From assembly GCA_045596925.1 (NCBI GenBank), contig JAZODH010000097.1, positions 1 through 5,966 on the forward strand: 5,966 bases of DNA. The letters run 5' to 3'. Positions 1-5,624 of the stretch are shown one piece after another. The notes under the pieces are model-generated. The model was not told the origin of the DNA and did no database searches. It saw only the letters and a program-made list of their open reading frames with translations. The DNA comes from SIG710 sp045596925. GTDB lineage: Bacteria; Bacillota; Clostridia; Oscillospirales; CAG-272. Position numbers and translations under genes: made by a program. Each line of letters starts with the position of its first letter. Within the stretch, counting starts at the first letter, position 1.

Positions 1-679
1 AGTGGTTGATCTCACCTCGGTGGGGGTGGGGTGCCAGATACGGGCAGTCGGTCTCAATCATCAGGCGGTCAAGAGGTACTGCGGCAGCGGCTTCCTTGAC
101 CTTGGCAGCGTTCTTGAAGGTAACGACGCCCGAAAAGGAGATATGCCAGCCAAGCTTCACCAGTTCCTTTGCCATTTCGGCGCTTCCGCTGAATGAGTGG
201 AATACGCCCCGCACTCCGCTATGGCGACGGACGGTGTCCATACAGTCACCGTGGGCTTCCCTGTCGTGAATGATGACAAGCAGATCAAGCCGCTTCGCCA
301 TTTCAAGCTGAGCTTCAAAAAACGCCATCTGCTTTGCCTTATCGGTGTTATCGTAATGATAGTCAAGTCCTATCTCACCCAGAGCCACGATCTTTTTCGA
401 CGCTCTGTCCGCAAGGGTCTGCTCGAGTATCGCCATTTCCCTTTCAACGTCGGTGTAAAAACGGCAGTCGGAGGGGTGAATGCCGACAGCCGCGTACATT
501 CCCTCGTACTTGGCGGCTTGCTCGATGCACCGAGCGGAATTTTCATTACACGTCCCCACGTTTACGATTTTCGCCACGTCTCCGAGAAAGACGGAGGATA
601 AGACTGCGTCCGCTCCTCCGTCAACCTCTTCCTCGAAGCGCTCATCGTAATAATGGGCGTGCGAGTCAAAAAGCTTCAT
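1..679 (-). CDS. tatD: TatD family metal-dependent hydrolase/DNase (3' end cut by window edge)
   Basis: Reading from 679 leftward gives 226 residues with no stop before the window edge. The full TatD motif set is visible: the N-terminal metal site SHAHY (H7, H9), GEIGLDYHYD with E102, VIIHDREAH with H138, GVFHSFSGS with H161, and the late motif ETDCPYLAPHPHRGEIN with D211. Family members run to about 250-260 residues, so roughly 30 C-terminal residues lie outside the window. TatD proteins are cytosolic TIM-barrel amidohydrolase-superfamily enzymes with a two-metal centre; 3'-5' exonuclease activity on DNA is reported for some members, and the substrate in vivo is often unclear. The start is ATG at 679, with GGAG at 688-691 eight bases upstream. 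It begins 16 bases after the metG stop. The metG-tatD order is common in Firmicutes and supports cotranscription from the promoter near 3444-3472. All metal ligands that fall inside the window are present. Confidence 0.95.
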   Translation of the reverse strand, partial: MKLFDSHAHYYDERFEEEVDGGADAVLSSVFLGDVAKIVNVGTCNENSARCIEQAAKYEGMYAAVGIHPSDCRFYTDVEREMAILEQTLADRASKKIVALGEIGLDYHYDNTDKAKQMAFFEAQLEMAKRLDLLVIIHDREAHGDCMDTVRRHSGVRGVFHSFSGSAEMAKELVKLGWHISFSGVVTFKNAAKVKEAAAAVPLDRLMIETDCPYLAPHPHRGEINH

Positions 680-695
680 TTATTATTCTCCGTTA

Positions 696-2663
696 TCAGC
701 GTACTCTTTCGCCCAAAGGTGTGTCGTCCGAAAGGAATACGACTCTTATCTGCTCCTCGCCGCTTGCAAGGATCATACCCTGGGATTCGATTCCGCAAAG
801 GGTCGCAGGCTTCAGGTTGGCAACAACGATGATCTTCTTACCGATAAGGTCGGCAGGCTCGTAGAACTTTGCAATACCCGATGCGACCGTTCTTGTCTCG
901 TAACCAAGATCAAGGGTAAGCTTCAGCAGCTTCTTTGCCTTGGGGACCTTCTCGCAGTCGATGATCTTCGCGGTGCGAAGCTCAACGCCCATGAAATCCT
1001 CAATACCGATCTGCGCAACGCCCTCGGGTTTCTCGGGCTTTGCCTCTGCCGCAGCCGCAGCAGCCATCTCGGCCGCACGCTCCGCTTCGATCTCCGCGAG
1101 CATCTTCTCCTCGTCGATTCTCGCAAAGAGGACCTTGGAGTTCTGAACGGAATCGCCCGCCTTCATGCCACCGAACAGCTCAAGCGTGCCGATGGTTTCG
1201 TAAGAGCCAAGGCTCGTGCCAAGCTCTGCGAGAATTTCATCACTTGTTGCGGTGATAAAGGGATTTAGCATTACCGCGCCCCAACGGATAGTTTCAAGCA
1301 GGTTGTAAAGAACGGTGTTAAGTCTCTCCTTCTGTGCCTCGTCCTTGGCAAGAGTCCAAGGAGTTGTCTCGTCGATATACTTGTTTGCACGACGGAGCAT
1401 GTTGAAGATGCACTCAAGACCGTCCGCGATCTTGTATTCGTCCATGCAACGACACAGCTCGGCGTATGCGTCAACGCAGGTCTTCTTCAGATCCTCGTCA
1501 AGCTCTGCGGGCGCGGTGGGCGCAGGAACCATGCAATCGTTGTACTTCTTTACCATGTCAAGAGTTCTCTTGACAAGGTTGCCAAGATTATTTACAAGGT
1601 CGGTGTTAAAGCGGTTGATGATATTCTCGTAAGTGATAGATCCGTCGGATGCAAAGGGCATCTCGGACAGCGCATAGTATCTTACGCCGTCAACGCCGAA
1701 TCTTTCTGCCATCTTGTCCGCGTAAATAACGTTTCCTCGGGACTTTGACATCTTGTCGGTTCCAAAGTTGAACCAAGGATGACCGAAGACCTTATCGGGC
1801 AGCGGAACGTCGAGAGCCATGAGCATGATGGGCCAATAAATTGTGTGGAAGCGCAGGATATCCTTACCGATAATATGCACGTCCGCAGGCCAATACTTCT
1901 TGAACAGCTCGGGCTGATCTTCTCCCAGATCGGGGTCGTAGCCAAGCGCGGTGATATAGTTTGAAAGCGCGTCGATCCAAACGTAGATTACGTGCTTTTC
2001 ATCAAATGTTACGGGAACGCCCCACTTAAACGACGTTCTGGAAACGCACAGGTCCTGCAGACCGCCCTCTACTTTAAGGAAGTTGTTTACCATTTCCTTC
2101 TTGCGCGATTCAGGCTGAATGAAGTCGGGGTTTGCTTCAATGTGAGCGATGAGCTTGTTCGCATATTTGCCCATCTTGAAGAAGTAAGCCTCCTCGGTTG
2201 CCTTCTGCACCTCACGACCGCAGTCGGGGCACTTTCCGCCTTCAGCCTGTGTGTCGGTAAAGAAGGACTCGCAGGGAGTACAGTACCAGCCCTCGTAATG
2301 TCCTTTGTAAATATCGCCCTTGTCGTAGAGCTTCTTGAAGATCTTCTCAACGCTTTTAACGTGATAGTCGTCGGTGGTTCTGATAAACTTGTCGTAGCTT
2401 GTGTTCATCAGATCCCAGATACCCTTGATCTCACCCGCAACCGAGTCAACGTAATTCTGTGGTGTAACACCCGCTTCCTTTGCGATGTCCTCGATCTTCT
2501 GACCGTGCTCGTCCGTGCCCGTCAGAAAGAAAACGTCGTATCCTCTCTGTCTCTTGTATCTTGCAACGGCGTCGGTCATGATGACCTCGTATGTGTTGCC
2601 GAAATGAGGCTTTCTGGACGCATAAGCGATAGCCGTGGTAATATAAAACTTTTCCTTATTCAT
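696..2663 (-). CDS. metG: Methionine--tRNA ligase (MetRS) with C-terminal tRNA-binding domain
   Basis: 655 residues. This cytosolic class Ia synthetase charges tRNA-Met using ATP. The class I signature lies in KPHFGNTYE (residues 18-26): HFGN (20-23) stands where the textbook motif is HIGH. Next come LTGTDEHGQKIE (48-58), a zinc knuckle with C128, C131, C145 and C148, the pocket segment YVWIDALSNYI (227-237), HIIGKDILRFH (263-273) and an intact KMSKS loop (304-308). A helical anticodon-binding domain follows at about 345-500. An Ala/Glu-rich linker (about 521-545) leads to an EMAP/Trbp111-type tRNA-binding domain (about 553-655, with GIEDFMGVELRTAKI and the end motif SQGMILAS). Length and order fit the long bacterial form with an appended domain. 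ATG at 2663 is preferred because AAGGAGT at 2671-2677 sits seven bases upstream; an in-frame GTG at 2672 overlaps that site and is unlikely. It starts two bases after the preceding membrane gene and is followed by tatD. Confidence 0.97.
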   Translation of the reverse strand: MNKEKFYITTAIAYASRKPHFGNTYEVIMTDAVARYKRQRGYDVFFLTGTDEHGQKIEDIAKEAGVTPQNYVDSVAGEIKGIWDLMNTSYDKFIRTTDDYHVKSVEKIFKKLYDKGDIYKGHYEGWYCTPCESFFTDTQAEGGKCPDCGREVQKATEEAYFFKMGKYANKLIAHIEANPDFIQPESRKKEMVNNFLKVEGGLQDLCVSRTSFKWGVPVTFDEKHVIYVWIDALSNYITALGYDPDLGEDQPELFKKYWPADVHIIGKDILRFHTIYWPIMLMALDVPLPDKVFGHPWFNFGTDKMSKSRGNVIYADKMAERFGVDGVRYYALSEMPFASDGSITYENIINRFNTDLVNNLGNLVKRTLDMVKKYNDCMVPAPTAPAELDEDLKKTCVDAYAELCRCMDEYKIADGLECIFNMLRRANKYIDETTPWTLAKDEAQKERLNTVLYNLLETIRWGAVMLNPFITATSDEILAELGTSLGSYETIGTLELFGGMKAGDSVQNSKVLFARIDEEKMLAEIEAERAAEMAAAAAAEAKPEKPEGVAQIGIEDFMGVELRTAKIIDCEKVPKAKKLLKLTLDLGYETRTVASGIAKFYEPADLIGKKIIVVANLKPATLCGIESQGMILASGEEQIRVVFLSDDTPLGERVR

Positions 2664-2665
2664 AA

Positions 2666-3409
2666 TCAACACTCCTTATTGTCAAGTACCTCGGAAACGA
2701 ATGCTCCGTAGGACAGTATATATAACGGTAAAACGTAAACGAAGAAAAGTATTCCCAATGAAAACAGGGAAAGGAAGGTTAACAGTGCAAAGCTCAACAC
2801 GAATTTCACCACCTTGAGCCGATTCCCTCTCGCCGCACGTTGCGACGCGATGAGCAATCCAAAAACGCCTTTTTTCCCACGCTCGGCAACCGCTCCCAAA
2901 AAGAACACCCCCGTGCCCATATAAAAAACGATAACGCAGACCAAAAAGGCCGTCAGAAGCGTGCAAAGCCCGTGGATCGCCGGTCCGAGCACTCGGGAAA
3001 CGTAGAGAGAAAAGACCTCAACGTAAGCGTAAAAGAACGTGAGCGCCGCCGCTTGAATCAAAAAACCAAGCCCCGCGGCAACCGATGCTCCCAGACCGCT
3101 TCCCTTTCCTTTTTTTCCAAAGTCAAAGAGATCGATCCTGCTCACTTGTGCACGAATACCCAAACGCAAAAGCATAACGTCTGCCATGGCGTAGACCGTC
3201 AATGCCGCCGCAAGACTCAAAACCGTCGCCGCGCTCTCAAACCGTTTGGAAACGAAATAAACGCAGACTGCGTCGCATGCCATCATGACGAGAACTGCGC
3301 ACGTAACGCTGAAAAGGAAAGCGAGAACTATTTTTGTGACGTTGCCGCGGCGGGACATCAAAAGACGTCCGCATGCTTGGGCTTTTTGCGCAAAATCTGT
3401 TCTTTTCAC
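2666..3409 (-). CDS. Uncharacterised multi-pass membrane protein, first gene of the metG operon
   Basis: About 247 residues, not recognised with confidence. Hydrophobic segments sit at roughly residues 27-52, 60-82, 107-138, 143-172 and 200-238 (the last long enough for two passes), giving about five or six membrane spans. Basic stretches lie between them: a Lys/Arg-rich N-terminus, FGKKGKGSG near 97-105 and AERGKKGV near 175-182. The C-terminal part, a short basic stretch followed by a long hydrophobic pair and a VLPLYILSYGAF ending, loosely recalls DUF975-type integral membrane proteins; this is a weak impression. No catalytic or transport motif is visible. The start is chosen as GTG 3409, because a purine-rich GGGGGAG/GGAGG stretch at 3416-3425 lies at good distance. 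ATG 3427 would add six residues but has only a poor upstream site. It is the promoter-proximal gene and precedes metG by two bases, so it is probably cotranscribed with metG and tatD; whether this reflects shared function is unknown. Confidence 0.8.
   Translation of the reverse strand: MKRTDFAQKAQACGRLLMSRRGNVTKIVLAFLFSVTCAVLVMMACDAVCVYFVSKRFESAATVLSLAAALTVYAMADVMLLRLGIRAQVSRIDLFDFGKKGKGSGLGASVAAGLGFLIQAAALTFFYAYVEVFSLYVSRVLGPAIHGLCTLLTAFLVCVIVFYMGTGVFFLGAVAERGKKGVFGLLIASQRAARGNRLKVVKFVLSFALLTFLSLFSLGILFFVYVLPLYILSYGAFVSEVLDNKEC
2671..2677 (-). promoter_or_regulatory. Ribosome binding site of metG inside the upstream gene
   Basis: AAGGAGT on the minus strand lies seven bases before ATG 2663 and decides the metG start. 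The same bases encode the last residues (Lys-Glu-Cys) of the preceding membrane protein, whose TGA ends at 2666. Ribosomes finishing the upstream gene would therefore stop next to the metG start, so translational coupling is plausible. The coupling is inferred; the overlap is seen directly. Confidence 0.8.
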
Positions 3410-3415
3410 GGCACG

Positions 3416-3425
3416 CTCCCCCTCC
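3416..3425 (-). promoter_or_regulatory. Ribosome binding site that favours GTG 3409 as start
   Basis: The minus strand reads GGAGGGGGAG here, ending six bases before GTG 3409. If translation began at ATG 3427 this strong site would lie within the coding region and serve no purpose, and only TAGAGT would stand upstream. The GTG is therefore preferred, though use of both starts cannot be excluded. Confidence 0.65.
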
Positions 3426-3443
3426 ATTTTACTCTATTTTATT

Positions 3444-3472
3444 ATTATAGCAGATATTTCCCGATTTTACAA
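3444..3472 (-). promoter_or_regulatory. Sigma-A promoter with extended -10 for the membrane protein-metG-tatD operon
   Basis: On the minus strand, TTGTAA at 3467-3472 (four of six matches to the -35 consensus) is followed by a 17-base spacer and a perfect TATAAT at 3444-3449. The -10 is preceded by TGC, giving an extended -10. Transcription would start near 3437, leaving a leader of about 28 bases before GTG 3409. That is too short for a T-box or riboswitch, so metG does not appear to be controlled by a leader RNA here. The region around the promoter is AT-rich and lies between divergent genes. Confidence 0.8.
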
Positions 3473-3553
3473 TACCTAAATTTTTATTTTTACATGATTA
3501 AATCCGTCCGTTCTGTGCAAAATATCCTTAGCAAGAAAAAGAAGGTAAAAATT

Positions 3554-3967
3554 ATGCACGTAAAATCGTTTTTCCAAAGTCTTCCCGTATCCGAGTTCTT
3601 TCTGACCTTTCTCACGGGCGCGGTCATCTATTACGGTATCGAGATGCTGTGGCGCGGACGCTCTCATTGGAGCATGGCAATAGCAGGGGGCGTCTGCTTT
3701 TATCTCATCTATCTGATGTACCGCATCTTCCCTACAATGCCGATCGTACTTGGCTGTATTTTGGGCGGAGTCATCATCACGGCGGTGGAGCTTGGCGCAG
3801 GTGAGATCGTCAACCTGCGCCTGGGCTGGAACGTGTGGGACTATTCGCAGATTCCACTCAATTATAAGGGGCAGATCTGCCTGCTTTTCAGCCTTTTCTG
3901 GTGCCTGCTCTCCTTCCCTGCCATCGGTCTGGCAAAGTTCTATTCAAGCTATATTTTCAGAGTTTAA
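3554..3967 (+). CDS. Small membrane protein, putative ABC-transporter type IV (CmpB-like) family
   Basis: 137 residues and the only plus-strand gene. Four hydrophobic segments are visible at about 14-30, 41-57, 62-85 and 106-127. Conserved-looking features are YYGIEMLWRGRSHWSM (26-41), a Glu in the third segment followed by an Asn (E80, N87), and the signature WNVWDYSQIPLNYKGQ (92-107). WDYS followed by P-N-x-x-G marks the clostridial family annotated as putative ABC transporter permease (Pfam ABC_trans_CmpB type), from memory. That label is historical: no ATPase partner is present here, and transport is unproven. ATG 3554 is chosen, with a weak GAAGGT at 3541-3546 eight bases upstream; an in-frame ATG at 3494 would add a basic 20-residue extension and has no ribosome site. 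I see no convincing promoter in 3473-3553. The stop codon overlaps the terminator stem, and the gene converges on the nucleotidyltransferase gene. Confidence 0.85.
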   Translation: MHVKSFFQSLPVSEFFLTFLTGAVIYYGIEMLWRGRSHWSMAIAGGVCFYLIYLMYRIFPTMPIVLGCILGGVIITAVELGAGEIVNLRLGWNVWDYSQIPLNYKGQICLLFSLFWCLLSFPAIGLAKFYSSYIFRV

Positions 3968-4003
3968 AAGACTCCCGAAAGCAGATGCTTTCGGGAGTCT
4001 TTT
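3966..4003. terminator. Bidirectional rho-independent terminator shared by convergent genes
   Basis: A perfect inverted repeat has 18-base arms (3966-3983 and 3986-4003, core GACTCCCGAAAGC / GCTTTCGGGAGTC) around a two-base centre, so the real hairpin is about 17 pairs with a four-base loop. The arms end in AAAA and TTTT, giving each strand a GC-rich stem followed by a short U run. The left arm includes the last two bases of the plus-strand stop codon, and the right arm ends one base before the minus-strand stop codon at 4005-4007. It should stop transcription from both sides. Confidence 0.93.
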
Positions 4004-4004
4004 A

Positions 4005-5165
4005 TCAAAGGCCTATTTCATTCAAAAAATCATTCATTTGATCGGCAACGGAGCCTTCCATTTGACTGTTGACTGCGATCTCTCTTTTTGCCATCTTCGC
4101 CACCTCGGGGCGAAGAAGCATGAACCACCGTCTCACCTGCATGAAAGGCATGAGCCAGCGGTGCTTTTCGAGGATCGGGTAATATCTGACCAAGCGCTCG
4201 TAAGGAATAAACGCTCTTGACAGCATGTATCCCACGCGACCTCCATTTTTCTTTTGCTGAAGCGCCACGCGGTTGTCAAATGAGCCGTAAGCACCGCCGT
4301 GAAGCAGAAAATTCTGCAATTTAAAGGACAGCCCGCTCGGCTCTTTTTCTTCAAGCCACACGAGGCTCAGCTCTCTTGCCGCCTCGACAAATTTCAAAAG
4401 TCCGCCCTGAGCAAGAAGCCTATCACGCCCGTCGCGGTCCGCCGGCTCGATTCGGTCAAGTATATAAAGGTCTATGAACGGCCGAATACCACACCCGCCA
4501 AGCTCAAAATGCTTTGCCATGTGAGCAACGTGGTAAAAGTAGAAAAAAGGATCGCTCATCTCAAGCCAATATTTGCTCTCGCCACGGGGAGATGCGTCCT
4601 CCCACACCGAACGCAAAATTTCAATGGCGTTATTAGCCCTTCCCTCTTCAACCAGGTCAAAATGAAGCTCAACGTGATTTTTCAGAGGGCTGAAAAGAGA
4701 AATATCGTGAGTTCCTCTTTCGTGTTCGGTGTATTTCAGATTTTCCGTCAGACAGAATATTGCCTTCTCAATGTCCTCTCGGTGAACAAGCACGTCGATG
4801 TCACAGCTTGTTCTCATCCAAGGCTCGGGATAATATGCGCGGAGCACAGAGCCTTTCAGCGGAATAAACGGGATCTCTGCCGTCTCAAGTGCGGAGCAGA
4901 GCTTCTCGTAATCGTGATTTAAGCGCTCGTATCTGAATACAGCGCGTAAAATCTCGGTCTCGACCTCACCGTCCTCTTTTGTGACCAGTTCGTTTTTCTT
5001 GAGACCAAGTGCCACAAGGTGTGCCACGTCGTGTCTTTTGGAAAGCCTCATCAGATCGGGCAAAAGTTTCTTTGAAAAGAGAGTCTTTTCCGCCTCGGTC
5101 AGCGCGGTGCCACGAATGGCAGAACGCAAGAGCGCAAAAAGTATTTGTGTCAGATTCTGCTCCAT
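4005..5165 (-). CDS. Nucleotidyltransferase-fold family protein (NTP_transf_5 type)
   Basis: 386 residues. The centre carries the family's nucleotidyltransferase-like core: IPLKGSVLRAYYPEPWMR (101-118), then DIDVLV with D122 and D124 as candidate metal-binding acidic pair, and VELHFD (165-170) as candidate third acidic site. Downstream, FFYFYHVAHMAKHFE (207-221) with several His, then GIRPFIDLYIL (226-236), match the conserved His/Asp block I recall from this family (uncharacterised nucleotidyltransferases, Pfam NTP_transf_5). The C-terminus is rich in Trp, Phe and Arg and has no clear membrane span. Members occur in polysaccharide and peptide-product clusters, but the substrate is unknown. 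The start is firm: ATG 5165 with AGGAGG (5171-5176) five bases upstream. It lies 29 bases after the hydrolase remnant, with no convincing promoter of its own, so the remnant's promoter at 5568-5595 probably drives it. The nearby ugd hints at nucleotide-sugar or polysaccharide context, which is inference. Confidence 0.85.
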   Translation of the reverse strand: MEQNLTQILFALLRSAIRGTALTEAEKTLFSKKLLPDLMRLSKRHDVAHLVALGLKKNELVTKEDGEVETEILRAVFRYERLNHDYEKLCSALETAEIPFIPLKGSVLRAYYPEPWMRTSCDIDVLVHREDIEKAIFCLTENLKYTEHERGTHDISLFSPLKNHVELHFDLVEEGRANNAIEILRSVWEDASPRGESKYWLEMSDPFFYFYHVAHMAKHFELGGCGIRPFIDLYILDRIEPADRDGRDRLLAQGGLLKFVEAARELSLVWLEEKEPSGLSFKLQNFLLHGGAYGSFDNRVALQQKKNGGRVGYMLSRAFIPYERLVRYYPILEKHRWLMPFMQVRRWFMLLRPEVAKMAKREIAVNSQMEGSVADQMNDFLNEIGL

Positions 5166-5194
5166 GGCAACCTCCTGTTAAAATTCGATAAATT

Positions 5195-5543
5195 TTATGA
5201 GAACCGTATCTCCACGCAGCTGTGCTTTGGAAGGGTCAGCTTGCCGCTGTCTATTCGTTTACCAGTTGGGCTATAATGGTAAGTATCGTCAATCATCAGC
5301 ACCTCAGCCGACGCCGGATCAACGCCGTCAAGAGACAGCTCCGCCGTGGTCTCATCGCCAAGATTTGCAATGAGAAGTACTGCCCTGCCATCCTTTGCCG
5401 TCGTGCAGGCGTGAATAAGGGATCCCCGCTTCGGTGAGATAGTGGAAGAACCTGTCGTTGCATCCGAGAAAAGGGGGCTGACCTACTGCGTGCATGGGCT
5501 TTATTTTGCCTGTGATTTTTGAAAAGTTTGCTGTGATATTCAT
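5195..5543 (-). pseudogene. Internally deleted, frameshifted GH39-like glycoside hydrolase remnant
   Basis: From ATG 5543 the frame reads about 48 residues resembling the N-terminus of a clostridial GH39-like (beta-xylosidase-type) protein, including KIKPMHAVGQPPF and YLTEAGIPYSRLHD. After Asp codon 5400-5402 this frame loses sense and ends at TGA 5352-5354. In another frame, from 5398 to the TAA at 5195-5197, 67 residues read like the C-terminal beta-sandwich end of the same family: AKDGRAVLLIANLGDE, VLMIDDTYHYSP, then KLTLPKHSCVEIRF. The two ends thus meet at about 5396-5402, and the entire catalytic barrel (several hundred codons in intact relatives, from memory) is missing. Promoter (5568-5595) and ribosome site (5551-5559) remain intact, so a useless peptide of about 63 residues may be made. 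A loss by internal deletion is the simplest reading; an assembly mis-join is the main alternative. Family assignment is from remembered sequence resemblance. Confidence 0.78.
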
Positions 5544-5550
5544 AAAAGAA

Positions 5551-5559
5551 CACCTCCTT
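5551..5559 (-). promoter_or_regulatory. Intact ribosome binding site of the hydrolase remnant
   Basis: AAGGAGGTG on the minus strand is a near-perfect anti-16S match placed seven bases before ATG 5543. It fixes the original start of the broken gene and shows that initiation signals have not decayed, which points to a recent deletion. Confidence 0.8.
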
Positions 5560-5567
5560 GTCCTCTT

Positions 5568-5595
5568 ATTGTATCAGCTTTTCAAATGATTGCAA
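5568..5595 (-). promoter_or_regulatory. Sigma-A promoter with extended -10 for remnant and nucleotidyltransferase
   Basis: On the minus strand TTGCAA (5590-5595) is followed by a 16-base spacer and TACAAT (5568-5573), preceded by TGA as an extended -10. Transcription would start near 5561, leaving a leader of about 18 bases that is mostly the ribosome site. This is the best visible promoter for the nucleotidyltransferase gene as well. The -35 overlaps one arm of the inverted repeat at 5592-5624. Confidence 0.72.
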
Positions 5596-5624
5596 CGGAT
5601 TTATTTGCGAAAAATTTTCGTTGC
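5592..5624. repeat. Inverted repeat between ugd and the hydrolase remnant
   Basis: GCAACG (5592-5597) and CGTTGC (5619-5624) are perfect inverted copies around a 21-base AT-rich interior, which itself holds a nested CGAAAA-A-TTTTCG palindrome (5608-5620). The outer repeat begins immediately after the ugd stop codon and its distal arm overlaps the -35 of the next promoter. No U run follows on the minus strand, so it is not a standard terminator. It may be a weak terminator, an operator, or chance. Confidence 0.35.

Noticed and set aside
197..864. Overlapping plus-strand open frames opposite tatD and the end of metG
   Set aside because: They are shadows of the minus-strand genes, which carry complete catalytic motif sets over the same bases.
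1029..1103. Ala/Glu-rich repeat-like stretch inside metG
   Set aside because: It codes for the flexible linker between the anticodon-binding and tRNA-binding domains; this low complexity is usual for such linkers and not a separate DNA element.
1992..2711. Plus-strand open frame of 239 residues
   Set aside because: It is the mirror of metG, whose motifs and family match are certain. It has no homology I recognise, and no promoter or ribosome site was seen.
3410..3443. T-box or other leader RNA controlling metG
   Set aside because: The leader from the predicted start near 3437 is only about 28 bases and metG is not the first gene, so there is no room for a riboswitch.
2840..3553. Plus-strand open frame extending the small membrane gene upstream by more than 200 residues
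   Set aside because: It runs antisense through the multi-pass membrane gene, is hydrophilic and low-quality in composition, and has no ribosome site. Only the part from ATG 3554 resembles a real protein family.
4299..4922. Plus-strand open frame of 207 residues
   Set aside because: It is antisense to the nucleotidyltransferase gene, with no recognisable domain and no initiation signals.
5272..5277. Perfect TATAAT on the plus strand
   Set aside because: No acceptable -35 lies 16-18 bases upstream, it sits within the hydrolase remnant's coding remains, and no plus-strand gene follows.
5390..5405. Programmed ribosomal frameshift joining the two hydrolase frames
   Set aside because: The bases at the junction are not a convincing slippery heptamer, and a joined product would still lack the whole catalytic domain.
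5352..5543. Possibility that the 63-residue frame is a genuine small protein
   Set aside because: Its first ~48 residues match the start of a large hydrolase, and the rest is out-of-frame translation of that protein's C-terminal coding sequence. No independent sign of function is seen.
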